A DNA stretch of 64,000 bases from Carya illinoinensis (GCF_018687715.1 NC_056758.1:20079501-20143500), one strand, 5' to 3'; numbered from the stretch's first letter, positions 1-10,265 are shown. Notes: generated by a model not told the origin, from the letters alone. Numbers and translations: made by a program.

Positions 1-516
1 TTAGAGAATTTTGATTTAGACGTTTGAGAAATTTATTTGTTATTCATTCAATTCATGTTATTTATTTTTATCATTTCGTTAAACTTTCATATTAGTAGTG
101 ATTGCAATTACGGTGGTTTAATTTGAGAATTTGTGATTTGAACATAATGATGAACCCTAGAACATTGATTTTGGGGCTTTTCAATTTCAGTGCATGTTTT
201 GTCAATTACTTCCTAATTTAGTTTAATTCTTAATTTAGTTTTATCAATTTCTGAGTTTAATCTATTAGTCATTTACATTCTGATCTGACAATCAAAATCC
301 AGAAATATGAATCTAGTCCAAGACTAGTGTCCTCTCCCATCCATTGCACATACCATTATTTTATTTTCTCTTTGTGAAGTTTTTCACCTTTTTCAACGAG
401 TTTGATTTCTAAGTAACTTTTCCTGAGGAGACGATCTAGGAATTTATTCCTAATTATTACACGACATCCTCCTACACTTGGGATAGCTTTAGTGCTACTC
501 ATTTTTGAGTGAGTCA
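1..516 (+). mobile_element. 3' end of an Athila-type LTR (family of element C), cut by the window edge
   Basis: The stretch is nearly identical to the last ~516 bases of both LTRs of element C (45014-45529 and 52907-53422). It ends at the same point, GAGTGAGTCA. No primer-binding site follows, unlike the 5' LTR of element C, so this is a 3' LTR or a solo LTR. The next five bases (CCGAA) would be its target duplication, but the other side lies outside the window. Confidence 0.85.
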
Positions 517-1576
517 CCGAACCATAGGAGAGTGGAGGAAAAAAATACTACTTTGAAAGTATATTCATAGTGCGGAAAGGAAAAGTAGAAGGAGAGGAGG
601 GTGAAAACCACAACTCCACCCTCCTCTCCGGCGAAGACTATCCCAAGAATGGAGTTTTCTATAGAGAATGTGGAGTGTGTCTCTCTAAAAGCCACGGTGA
701 AGATTAACGGAGCGGGCTATGACAACATTTCATTTTTGATTTGATCTGATAACAAATCTCATTTTTTGTCTTTTGGGTTTTATGATTAACGGAGCGGGCT
801 TTCAGCCATGGCTGCAGCATTTACTCTTAGCTAATTAGTGTTAGTGTTATGTGATATTGGGACAAACTCTGGTTTATTTTGAATGAAAAACCAATTATGC
901 ATGTCATAGAGAGCACGGTGGAAATACACAAAATAAATGTGAAAGAAAATAAACATGAGAGACATTTTGATTGGTTTGTAGAAGATAATGAAGACTTGGA
1001 CTAGCTGGATTTCGTGTATTTCCCAAAACGATTCTTTTTGGCTTGCTTTGTGTATTTATCCTAGTAATGAAACGAAAGCCAAGCAAATGAAAATGAGCAG
1101 CAGTGGGGCCTCTTCTCTCTCTAATAAAACAGAGGGTCAGTGATTTATCAAAGCCAAAAAAAAAAAGATACCAAAAAACTCAGATGATCAATTTTGATGA
1201 TAAATTGTCAACACCATATTTTAATTTTTCGAGACCCATATATAAAGCCCTTCTTTTTCCTTTGGCAATTGAGACATGGTTAACATTCTTATTGAATATA
1301 TGTAAGGACAAAATTCTTTTGATGATCACTCTTAAAATGTTTTGGGGCTTTGGGTATGTCAGTTGATCGTTGTTGATGATCACTCTTAAAATTTCACTTT
1401 TAATTGCTTTTATGGTTTATATAAGAAGTTGGTTTCTATTAGTAATTGATGTTTCATTTTCAAACTACATTATGTTCTATTTTCAAACTATATTTGCTTG
1501 TTCTGACATAGTGCTATTTGTTTTTTTTCTATACCCTTTTGTATCATGAAGGGCAATTCGAACGTTGGCTAGACAA
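517..1576. other. intergenic sequence without a recognisable gene
   Basis: I see only short, unconvincing open frames here. Two small direct repeats are visible: a 17-bp motif (GATTAACGGAGCGGGCT) at 702-718 and 784-800, and an 18-bp motif (GATGATCACTCTTAAAAT) at 1321-1338 and 1375-1392. The stretch may be the upstream region of the FAR1-like relic that follows. Confidence 0.5.
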
Positions 1577-2186
1577 TGGATGCCGACATAGAACATTTAA
1601 ATAAAGAGTGTGTGATGAGGTGGGAATTGATAAGAAGATTGAAAGTGATGAAACTATTGAAGAACCTATAGTAGGAATGAACTTTTCATCTCTAGAAGAA
1701 GTTCGGTCTCACTATATGAAGTATGGTAAGTAGAAAGGCTTTGGAGTGTGTAAAAGGAATTCTAGACAAGATGACGATAGGAATGTCAGATGGATTTGCT
1801 TGGCATGTGAGTGAGGAGGCACATCAAAGAGTAAGGCTGCCAATGTTATGAAACCAAGACAGACAGAGAATATAGGGTGTATGGCTAGGATTAATGTGAC
1901 ACTGAATGATGAAGGTGGATATACCCTATCTAAAGTGATCTTGGATCACACACACGTTTGTAGTTCAAGAAAAGGCAAGGCATTTCAGATGCTTTAAGAA
2001 AGTTGATGCTCATGTGGCTAAGGGGCTTGAAATAAATGACGCAGTAGAAATAAGGTAGTTCAAAAATTTCAAGGGAAGGGAAGACCATCGACTAAAATAA
2101 ACGTGCACCCTGTTGAGAAGAGTCTTAAGAAATCTAGTACGAGAAGGCGATTGCACCACGACGAAGCCGAGGTTCCTTTTTATTAA
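1577..2186 (+). pseudogene. FAR1/FHY3-related gene relic
   Basis: Translation from about 1650 gives a FAR1-type DNA-binding domain: an EEPIVGMNF start, then KGFGVCKRNS, RWICLAC, GCMARINV and a closing DHTHVC. The conserved Cys and His residues of the WRKY-GCM1 zinc fold are in place. FAR1/FHY3 proteins are transcription factors derived from MULE transposases. The frame is broken by TAG after YMKYGK, TGA after CLACE and TAA after KAFQML; the ATG at 1577 is in another frame. In the same frame as the FAR1 domain, 2064-2186 encodes a basic tail (GKGRPSTK, HPVEKSLKKS) like the C-terminus of FAR1-related proteins and ends at a TAA. The transposase and SWIM regions of a full FRS protein are absent, so this is a collapsed or short-form copy. 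The Tekay element at 3371 separates it from exon-like units at 12.5 kb. Confidence 0.7.
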
Positions 2187-2390
2187 TGTCGTGTACTAAA
2201 TTTACATTTTAAAAAATATTATTTTTCTTATGATGATAAATTTTTATTTTCATTCTAATGCACAGTGAAGTAGTCACGCTTCATATGAATGCAATGTGAG
2301 CGGCACACAACAAGAGCAAACTCAGTTTGTTTTCTCATGTTCACAATTGCTACATTTTTTATGTTTAGAACATGGTAATCATAATGAACT

Positions 2391-2804
2391 TGTGATATCC
2401 CATTTTTACGTGTATTTTCACTGAATGAGTGTTTTAATTTAATTAATATATTAGTTCTTTTATTTTAAATTATTGTATTTTAATTAGTTTTATTTTAGTT
2501 TGATGTGGTGTTTAATTTATTTTAGTTGTTTTATGGTTTTTAAAATTGTTTTCGTCGGATTAGTTTTTGGACTCCGGAGGTAAGAATTGGACCTCATTTC
2601 TTTTCTCCATCTTTTCTTTTTTCTTTTTCTTTTTTTCCCTTTTCTATTTTTTTCCTTTCTCTTTTCTTTCTTTCTTCTTTTTTTTTTCTTTCTTCTTCTT
2701 TTTCCTCTTCACTCCCATGTGCAGCACACCTTCTCTCCCTCTCTCCGTCGCCGTCCAGCTCTCCAGCCCAGACCTGCCGCTCGCCTGCAACGTGGCCGGC
2801 ACCA
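2391..2804 (+). mobile_element. truncated Tekay LTR (first ~414 bp), product of the tandem duplication
   Basis: It starts TGTGATATCCC like the real 5' LTR at 3371, preceded by the same GAACT, and includes the long C/T-rich tract. It ends abruptly where the second duplication unit begins. It is not a separate insertion. Confidence 0.88.
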
Positions 2805-3167
2805 TCAAAGAGTAAGGCTGCCAATGTTATGAAACCAAGACAGACAGAGAATATAGGGTGTATGGCTAGGATTAATGTGACACTGAATGATGAAGGTGGA
2901 TATACCCTATCTAAAGTGATCTTGGATCACACACACGTTTGTAGTTCAAGAAAAGGCAAGGCATTTCAGATGCTTTAAGAAAGTTGATGCTCATGTGGCT
3001 AAGGGGCTTGAAATAAATGACGCAGCAGAAATAAGGTAGCCCAAAAATTTCAAGGGAAGGGAAGACCATCGACTAAAATAAACGTGCACCCTGTTGAGAA
3101 GAGTCTTAAGAAATCTAGTACGAGAAGGCGATTGCACCACGACGAAGCCGAGGTTCCTTTTTATTAA
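2805..3167 (+). pseudogene. duplicated 3' part of the FAR1-like relic
   Basis: This is the second copy of 1824-2186. It repeats the C-terminal half of the FAR1 domain (GCMARINV to DHTHVC) and the basic tail ending at TAA 3165-3167. It lacks the N-terminal half of the FAR1 domain and cannot encode a domain alone. Confidence 0.8.
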
Positions 3168-3370
3168 TGTCGTGTACTAAATTTACATTTTAAAAAATAT
3201 TATTTTTCTTATGATGATAAATTTTTATTTTCATTCTAATGCACAGTGAAGTAGTCACGCTTCATATGAATGCAATGTGAGCGGCACACAACAAGAGCAA
3301 ACTCAGTTTGTTTTCTCATGTTCACAATTGCTACATTTTTTATGTTAGAACATGGTAATCATAATGAACT

Positions 3371-5467
3371 TGTGATATCCCATTTTTACGTGTATTTTCA
3401 CTGAATGAGTGTTTTAATTTAATTAATATATTAGTTCTTTTATTTTAAATTATTGTATTTTAATTAGTTTTATTTTAGTATGATGTGGTGTTTAATTTAT
3501 TTTAGTTGTTTTATGGTTTTTAAAATTGTTTTCGTCGGATTAGTTTTTGGACTCCGGAGGTAAGAATTGGACCTCATTTCTTTTCTCCATCTTTTCTTTT
3601 TTCTTTTTCTTTTTTTCCCTTTTCTATTTTTTCCCTTTCTCTTTTCTTTCTTTCTTTTTTTTTTTTTTTTCCTTTCTTCTTCTTTTTCCTCTTCACTCCC
3701 ATGTGCAGCACACCTTCTCTCCCTCTCTCCGTCGCCGTCCAGCTCTCCAGTCCTGACCTGCCACTCGCCTGAGACGTGGCCGGCACCACCAACCCAGAAA
3801 AATCCCCCACCAACCGGTGAACCACTCTACCAAGTTTCAGCCACATCCGTGCCGCCGTTAATCACCTAGAGCCCATCTAAGCCACGGCGTTTTTGGCCAT
3901 TTTCGACGCCGTCGCTCCACCTCGGGCCACCATTTTTCACCACTTCATCCCCTACTTCTTGCTGTCCTAACCCACCCATTTCCAGCCCCGATCCGTTACC
4001 GGAGCAGCTCCCACGAGCTCAACTCCGATTTGCTCATTTTTTGCTTCCACTGCCATTTCCACCGCCACCCATGGCCAAAACTCACTTCCATTAGCTTCAT
4101 AAACATCTCTAGGCCATTCCCTATCAATTTTGTGTCTTGGTTTATCCCCATTCAAAAGTGAGTAATTTACAACCCACGGCCACAGTGTAAAATACACTAT
4201 TACGTTGCTTTTTCTTCGCCGTTTGCAACGTCGTGATCTTTCAAAAAATACCTTATAGCGCTGTAAGTATTTTTCAAACTCTATTTTAGATTTAAATATA
4301 TTTTTGCTCTTACAATTAATTATTTGACTGGTTGGTTGATTCCGGACTAAGTTCGAGGAGTTCGGGGGTCGGATGGATTGAGGACGGAGTTGCTTGGTTT
4401 GTTGATTTTGTGCTTGGTTGGATGATTTGTATCTTGAGGTGTGCATTTCATGATGCATTCATGTGCATTTTATTTAAATTGAGAAAATCCAGTTTTATTT
4501 GTGTAAATGGATTTTCGGGTGCGTGTGTATCACGACCCCAAGTCGGGATGGGGTATTATCTCGATGGAGCTCCTCTGGTCACTCGGGAGTGGATAATACT
4601 GACTGACATCCCCTGGGTTATCACCGGTTGATGACCGAATCGCACGATATGGTAACGCTGTTATGTCGACTCCGTGGTCCCTAAAGTGGCGGGGACTAGA
4701 CGATGGTCTGGTCCAGGTACGCGTTGGGCTCGAGTACTGGGCATCACTCATTTAGGTGTCACACGTGTAGTCGTTACTTGCGATGTGACATAGGAGCCAG
4801 AGTGTGCGGATGATCCTTAGGGGAGATTTTGGTGCATTCAATAATTGGAACGGGTTTTGGTTACTGAATACAGGCCATTTTCTGGGAAAATGGCGAGGTT
4901 ATGTTTGTGGCTTTGTAATCCATTTTCTGGGAAAATGGTGGTTTCTTGTTTTAGGTCATTATCTGAGATAATGGCAAGGACTGGTTTTAAAGGTTACATT
5001 TTGGGCCAAAATGGAATTTTGGCGTGCGTGGAAAAATATGGTTTTATGGGTTATGAGCATTTGCATTCTTTCATGCATATTGTTTGAATTTAATATGTTT
5101 TTATTTAGTGGCGTTTGGATCTTACTTACTTGCGGCACTATTTTGGTACCATAGATTTTGATGCAGAGATCGAGGAGGCGGCTTCGCCGGAATATTGATT
5201 TGGAGTTTTTGCTTTGTAGTTTGGTTTGAAACAATATTTGTGGCTTGTAATATTTTATGATGTATGTTTTGAACGGGTTTGTATTAAACATAAAAAAAGT
5301 TCTGGTACTTAGTTATATGACCTCGTTTATCTGCTGCGTGTTTTCTTTTGCACGTTTGTTGCATGTACACACACTTGGCACTTGGCGATAGGGTGGTGAC
5401 CCGTGTTGTCATCATCCTGACGTCTTGATTTTCCCGTGTCCGTACGTGGGATTTGGGGGCGTCACAG
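3371..5467 (+). mobile_element. 5' LTR of the Tekay element
   Basis: It runs from TGTGATATCCC to GGGGGCGTCACA, 2097 bp against 2098 bp for the 3' copy. A C/T-only tract lies at about 3594-3700 (purine-rich on the other strand). A GC-richer block at 4530-4760 and four short inverted repeats at 4874-5013 follow. The long frames rich in Phe or Lys in the C/T tract are low-complexity artefacts. Confidence 0.95.
4874..5013 (+). promoter_or_regulatory. array of four short hairpin-forming inverted repeats in the Tekay LTR
   Basis: Four inverted repeats with 3-nt loops lie within 140 bp: 4874-4894 (9-bp arms, GCCATTTTC/GAAAATGGC), 4920-4938 (8-bp arms), 4957-4973 (CATTATC/GATAATG) and 4997-5013 (CATTTTG/CAAAATG). 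The 3' LTR has the same four at 11858-11876, 11903-11921, 11940-11956 and 11980-11996. Between the LTRs, the loops of two differ while the core arms agree. The role is unknown; possibilities are protein-binding sites or RNA structure in the LTR transcript. Confidence 0.7.
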
Positions 5468-5469
5468 GT

Positions 5470-5481
5470 GGTATCAGAGCG
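5470..5481 (+). promoter_or_regulatory. primer-binding site, tRNA-iMet type
   Basis: TGGTATCAGAGC lies two bases after the 5' LTR. It matches the 3' end of plant initiator methionine tRNA, the usual minus-strand primer of Tekay and many other plant LTR elements. Confidence 0.93.
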
Positions 5482-5562
5482 GTTTGGCTCTGGGTAAAAC
5501 CACATGTCCTGTAGGTGTAGTACCAGAAAGTTTTTAAAGTTGTGATTTGAAATTTATTTTAA

Positions 5563-5715
5563 GTAAAGTTGCTAGTTTGCTTGTATTTATTTAGTTATGT
5601 TATTGCATGCTAGTATATTTTATTTTCTTGTTATGTGGTTTGGTTTTGGTTTTTTGGTTTTATATTGTTGGTTTTATTTGTTTTTTAAAGGGGGTCAAAG
5701 GTTGTGTTGTGGCAG
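5563..5715 (+). other. possible leader intron before gag
   Basis: A T-rich stretch begins with GTAAAG (5563) and ends with GTGGCAG (5715), just before the gag ATG at 5720. Both ends fit plant splice sites, and the length (153 bp) is typical. The call rests on sequence only, and nothing in the reading frames requires it. Confidence 0.3.
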
Positions 5716-5719
5716 GAAA

Positions 5720-6692
5720 ATGGTGAGGCCAAGAAAGTTTACTCAAGAGCCTTGGGATGATACGCCGAGGGATGATTCCATAGCCCAAGAGATAAGGCAA
5801 ATGACTGAGTTCATGCAGCAAAATTTTAGGCCACAACAAGGAGGGCCATGTGGAGTGATGCAAGCTGGATGCACCTATGAGCACTTTCTAGCGCATAGAA
5901 CTCCACCCTTCACGGGAGAAGAGGATCCACTTCGGGCTGGGAAGTGGGTTAGAGACTTAGAAATAACTTTTGAAGTATGTGGTTGCACTGAGGTGCAACA
6001 AGTACTTTATGCTAGTTATCTGTTGCAAGGCACTGCTTCAGAATGGTGGGATACAAAAAGAGTAATGCTAGAGTCAGAATTGGGGTCTTTCGCCGCTGTG
6101 TCCTGGCAGCGCTTTAAGAAAGAATTTAATGATCGATTCTTTCCCGCCTCTGTGAAGCGGCAAAAAGCTAGAGAGTTCACAAGCTTGGTCCAAGGGAGTA
6201 TGACCATGGAACAGTATGCTCGAAGATTTATAGAGCTTGGGCGATTTGCTCCCCACCTCATCACCACAGAGGAGATGCAGGCCGAGCGTTTCCAAGAGGG
6301 TCTGCGTCGTGATATACAACGAATGGTGGTCTGCCACCGGATTTTCACTTTTCAGGATTTGGTTGAATTAGCCACTCTTGCAGAGCGAGAGATTAATCTG
6401 AGTATGGGCTCCCCTCCAGGATGAAAAAGGCGAAGTTTTACTAGTGAATGAAGTAGTTCGGGTTTGCCTCAGAAATTTGTTCAGCGGACCGGGACTTGAC
6501 CACAAGCGACCTCGGGTGTACATATGGGAGGACAGGTGCTAGTTTGCTTAAGTTGTAATAGAGCCCATGTGGGTGATTGCCCTTCGGGTGGGGCTCGATG
6601 CTATAATTGTGGCCATCAGGGACACTTTGCTCGTGAGTGTCCTAGGCCAGTTCAAGGAAGTTGTGGAGGTAGACGTGGTGGAAGAACAAATT
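5720..6692 (+). pseudogene. gag: Tekay gag (capsid and zinc knuckle), broken
   Basis: The likely start is the ATG at 5720 (MVRPRKFTQEPW), because upstream codons in the frame give a Phe/Leu-rich leader unlike gag. The capsid-like retrotransposon gag domain follows, with FTGEEDPLRAGKWV, LLQGTASEWW and LVQGSMTMEQYARRF. The open frame closes at TGA 6422-6424, probably a decayed Arg codon. In the same frame further on is a nucleocapsid zinc knuckle, CYNCGHQGHFAREC (CX2CX4HX4C, about 6600-6641). A second Cys/His cluster precedes it (CLSCNRAHVGDC). Gag forms the particle that packages the element RNA in the cytoplasm. This copy has several stops and cannot make the whole protein. Confidence 0.88.
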
Positions 6693-6785
6693 AGAGGCAA
6701 ATAGTGCAAGCCCGGGTTTATGCTGTTACACCCGGAGATGTTGATGATGAGGCACCAGTGACTCATGATGCTGGAGTGTTTACAG

Positions 6786-6882
6786 GTATGGATCTAATTT
6801 AATTTAATTTTGGATTTGATTTTTGGTGTGACTTGGTTTCTTCTTTATATTTGGATTTCATTGGTTAATGTGATTCGTTCAG
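6786..6882 (+). other. candidate 97-bp intron at the gag-pol boundary of the Tekay element
   Basis: The frame that carries the zinc knuckle runs to ...GVFTG at 6785. It is followed by GTATGG, a T-rich stretch and TTCGTTCAG. Translation resumes in a different frame with RVRLYEF and the protease motif SDSGAS. Removing 6786-6882 joins the two frames exactly (VFTG-RVRLY), which is also the normal length of this linker in the family. Left unspliced, translation hits a TAA within a few codons. Splicing could set a gag to gag-pol ratio, but an inserted or decayed spacer is possible. Confidence 0.5.
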
Positions 6883-8015
6883 GGAGAGTCCGTTTATATG
6901 AATTTTATGCTTGCACTTTGTCTGATTCGGGTGCATCTCAGTTTTTTGTATCTTCCACTTTCGCTCAGATATGTAATCTGGTTACGGGCTCTTTGCCAAA
7001 GTCATTGGTAGTGGCTCTACCAAATGGTGAAGTGGTGTGGTGTTCCAAAGTTGCTTTGGGTTGCCCTTTAAATTTTGGTGGAAGGTTTCTAGATGCAGAT
7101 TTGGTTGTGTTTAAGATGCTAGGATTTGATATCATCCTTGGGATGGATTGGCTATATCGATATTCTGCGAGTATTAATTGCAGAAGTTGGGTAATTAGCT
7201 TTCAGCTCCCAGATGGTGATTATTTAGAATTTGCGGGGAGTAAACTAAAAGAAAAGCCGGTAGTTATATCGGCAATTCAAGCGAGAAGAGAGATTGCATG
7301 TGGAGCAGATGCCTTCTTAGTCCAAATGGTGTTTGCGCCGTCTGAGAAAAAGTCATCGGTAGATATCCCCGTTGTGGAAGAATTTCCTGACATGTTTGTG
7401 GATGACTTGCCTGGGCTACCCCCTGTTCGTGAATTGGAGTTTGTTATTGACTTGAAACCTAGAGTGGCCCCTGTTTACAAAGCCCCTTACCGTATGGCAC
7501 CAGCTGAATTAAAAGAGTTGAAGGTTCAGTTGCAAGAGTTGGTGGATAAGGGCTTCATTCAACCAAGTACTTCGCCGTGGGGTGTGCCAGTGCTGTTTGT
7601 TAAAAAGAAAGATGGTACCCTCAGAATGTGCATTGATTATTGGGAACTAAATAAGGTGACCATTAAGAATAAATATCCTCTCCCATGGATTGATGATTTA
7701 TTTGATCAGTTTCAAGGAGCAGCTGTGTTCTCGAAGATTGATTTGAGGTCAGGATACTACCAGTTGAGGATAAGGGATAAGGATATACCCAAAACTACTT
7801 TCAGATCGAGATATGGGCATTATGAATTTAAGGTGATGCCTTTTGGGTTAGCCAATGCCCCTGCTGCTTTTATGGATTTAATGAATCGGGTATTTAGACC
7901 TTATTTGGATTCCTTTGTGGTAGTTTTCATTAATGATATTTTAATTTATTCTCGTGGTTTTGAAGAGCATGTTTATCATCTTCGTCTAGTTCTTGGAAAA
8001 TTAAGAGAACACTAG
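6810..8015 (+). pseudogene. pol: Tekay pol, protease and reverse transcriptase part
   Basis: The aspartic protease domain shows SDSGASQFF (usual D-S/T-G active site) and later [10 protein letters not shown]. Reverse transcriptase follows from about 7380: [58 protein letters not shown] and [13 protein letters not shown]. The catalytic motif that should read (Y/F)VDD is FINDILIYS here (about 7927-7953), so the first catalytic Asp is Asn, an AAT that differs from GAT by one G-to-A change. The usual YRELN reads YWELN (CGG to TGG). The frame closes at TAG 8013-8015, followed in the same frame by the rest of RT. This copy cannot code for active polymerase. Confidence 0.92.
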
Positions 8016-8789
8016 TTGTATGCCAAGCTAAGCAAATGTGAATTTTGGTTGGAGGAAGTCAGATTTCTTGGGCATGTGATTTTCCGAGACGGGGTGGCTG
8101 TTGATCCTAGTAAGGTGGAAGTCATTTTGTCATGGCAGCGTCCGACGACCGGGCGTGAGATTCAAAGTTTCTTGGGGCTTGCCGGGTATTACCGGAGATT
8201 TGTAGAGGGATTTTCTCGCTTATTTGGACCTCTCACTGCTTTGACTAGAAAGAATGTAGAATTTATTTGGTCAGACAAGTGTGAGAGAAGTTTCCATGAA
8301 TTGAAGAACAGATTGACAACTGCACCAGTGTTGGCACTTCCAGAACTGCACAAGTCATTCGTAGTTTTCAACCATGCGTCTAAATTTGGATTGGGTTGTG
8401 TCCTTATGCAGGAGGGACGGGTTGTTGCTTATGCATCTCGTCAGCTAAAGGATCATGAGAAGAATTATCCGACACACGATTTAGAATTGGCTGCGATTGT
8501 GTTTGCTCTTAAGATCTGGCAGCATTATTTGTATGGGGAAGTTTGTGAAGTATACACCGATCATAAGAGCTTGAAGCACTTGTTTTCCCAGAAGAATCTG
8601 AACATGAGGCAGAGGCGATGGCTAGAGTTAATCAGTGACTACCAGTGCGAGATCAAGTATCATCCGGGGAAGGCAAATATAGTTGTTGATGCTTTGAATC
8701 AAAAGTCGCACTTGGAAGATGAAGCCGAATCGTTAGGATTGGATTCTTTACTTTGCGGGATGAGAAGACTCCTTATTGAAAATTCATAG
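8016..8789 (+). pseudogene. pol: Tekay pol, end of RT and RNase H
   Basis: The sequence continues the RT frame directly after the [22 protein letters not shown], then [19 protein letters not shown]. RNase H starts near [18 protein letters not shown]. The usual TDAS catalytic Asp position reads NHAS, so a metal-binding residue is lost. [19 protein letters not shown] and [12 protein letters not shown] are conserved. The frame ends at TAG 8787-8789. Confidence 0.9.
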
Positions 8790-10265
8790 CAAGAGGAAAT
8801 ATTATCTTCAATTCTTGATATTCGAGTAGCTGATTTTGAGGAATTGAAGACTCTTCAAAGGAAGGATCTGAAACTTTTGGATATCAGAAAAAGAGTCAGA
8901 AAATCTCGAGGGCCATTGCATTATAGTATGGATAAAGATGGAATTCTTTAGTTCCGAGATCATAGAGTGGTCCCCAAAGATTCAGAATTCAAGGAGCGGA
9001 TCATGGCAGAAGCTCATGCGGCCCCTTATTCAGTTCATCCTGACAGTACGAAGATGTACTGGCACTTGAAGAAAAATTATTGGTGGGAAGGAATGAAGAA
9101 GGATATTGCCTTGCATGTTGAGAAATGTCACACATGCTGTCAAGTCAAGGCCGAGCATCAAAGACCCGCTGGTATGCTCCAACCCCTCCCTATTCCTGAG
9201 TGGAAGTGGGACGACATCACGATGGATTTTGTAGTGGGCTTACCGAGGACTCCTAGTGGAAAGAACTCGGTTTGGGTGATTGTTGACTGGTTAACTAAGA
9301 GTGCTCATTTCTTGCCTGTTAATAACACTGATTCTTTGGGTAAGTTGACTCGCTTGTACGTAAAAGAGATAGTGTGATTGCACGGCATACCGAAGAGTAT
9401 TGTGTCGGATCAGGATCCAAGGTTCACATCTCAGTTTTGGAAAAGTTTGCAGGCAGCATTGGGTACTGAGTTGAAGTTTGGTACTGCATATCACCCTTAG
9501 ACGGATGGCCAATCAGAGCGCACTATTTAGACCCTTGAAGATATGTTACGAGCATTTGTTATGGAATTTCAAGGGAGTTGGGAAAATCACTTGTCGCTCA
9601 TAGAATTTGCTTATAATAATAACTTCCATGCGTCCATCCAGATGGCTCCTTATGAAGCTCTTTATGGGAGGAAGTGCAGATCGCCTTTGTGTTGGGATGA
9701 AGTCGGGGAGAATAAAATAATTGGGCCTGAAATAATTCAAGAGATGCAAAATCAAGTCCGGATTATCAGGGATAAAATGGCGGCAGCTCAGAGTCGTCAG
9801 AAAAGTTACGCAGATACAAGAATGAGAGAGTTATCTTTTGAAGAAGGTGATTGGGTTTATCTCAAAGTCTCTCCCATGAAAGGAGTTAAGCGTTTTGGTA
9901 AAAGTAAGAAGCTGGATTCGAGATATGTTGGCCCTTTCCAGATTTTGGAGAAGGTAGGGTCCGTCGCTTATAGAATTGCTTTGTCAGAATATCTTGGGAA
10001 AATTCACGAGGTCTTCCATGTATCATCCTTAAAGAAGAGTTTTGGACAACAAGAGCTACGCTTTGTTGACCCAGAGCATATTCAGCTACAATCGGACCTT
10101 ACTTATGAGGTTGTTCCTTCACAGATCATGGATTGGAAAGAGCAACAGTTGAGATCCAAGACGATACCTCTGGTAAAGGTGGCATGGGGAGATCCGTTAG
10201 CTCAAGATTTCTCTTGGGAGAGAGTAGCAGATATGAGAGAGCAGTACCCCTATTTGTTTGAGTAA
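8790..10265 (+). pseudogene. pol: Tekay pol, integrase with C-terminal chromodomain
   Basis: The HHCC zinc region includes HPDSTKMYWHLKKNYWW and CHTCCQVKAEH. The catalytic core shows [24 protein letters not shown] and TDGQSERT, so D, D and E are present. TGA at 9375-9377 and a CAG-to-TAG change in the conserved YHPQTDG (CACCCTTAG, near 9492-9500) interrupt it. From 9543 the frame is open to TAA 10263-10265 (ASIQMAPYEALYGRKCRSPL, then EVFHVSSLKK). The end resembles the Tekay chromodomain: VVPSQIMDWKEQQLR, TIPLVKVAWGDP and SWERVADMREQYPYLF. In such elements this domain guides integration into heterochromatin. Confidence 0.92.

Larger units (their letters stand above)
1824..3785 (+). repeat. tandem duplication of ~980 bp across the FAR1-relic/Tekay-LTR junction
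   Basis: Bases 1824-2804 recur at 2805-3785 with an offset of 980-981 bp. Each unit contains the 3' half of the FAR1-like relic plus the first ~414 bp of the Tekay LTR. Only a few differences are seen, such as GTAGTT versus GTAGCC near 2055/3036 and a one-base gap near 2364. The copy is therefore younger than the Tekay insertion, because it includes both host and LTR sequence. The break joins LTR position ~414 (GGCACCA) to the host sequence CATCAAAGAG, with CACCA/CACA similarity at the joint. Confidence 0.9.

Noticed and set aside
495..1383. Frames of 60-87 codons near the left edge
   Set aside because: Short, overlapping on both strands and without domains.
2567..2832. Phe-rich or Lys/Glu-rich frames in Tekay LTRs (also near 3547-3869, 10545-10872, 18156-18766)
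   Set aside because: They are translations of a C/T-only (or A/G-only) tract and of LTR sequence; frames in several phases and both strands look alike.
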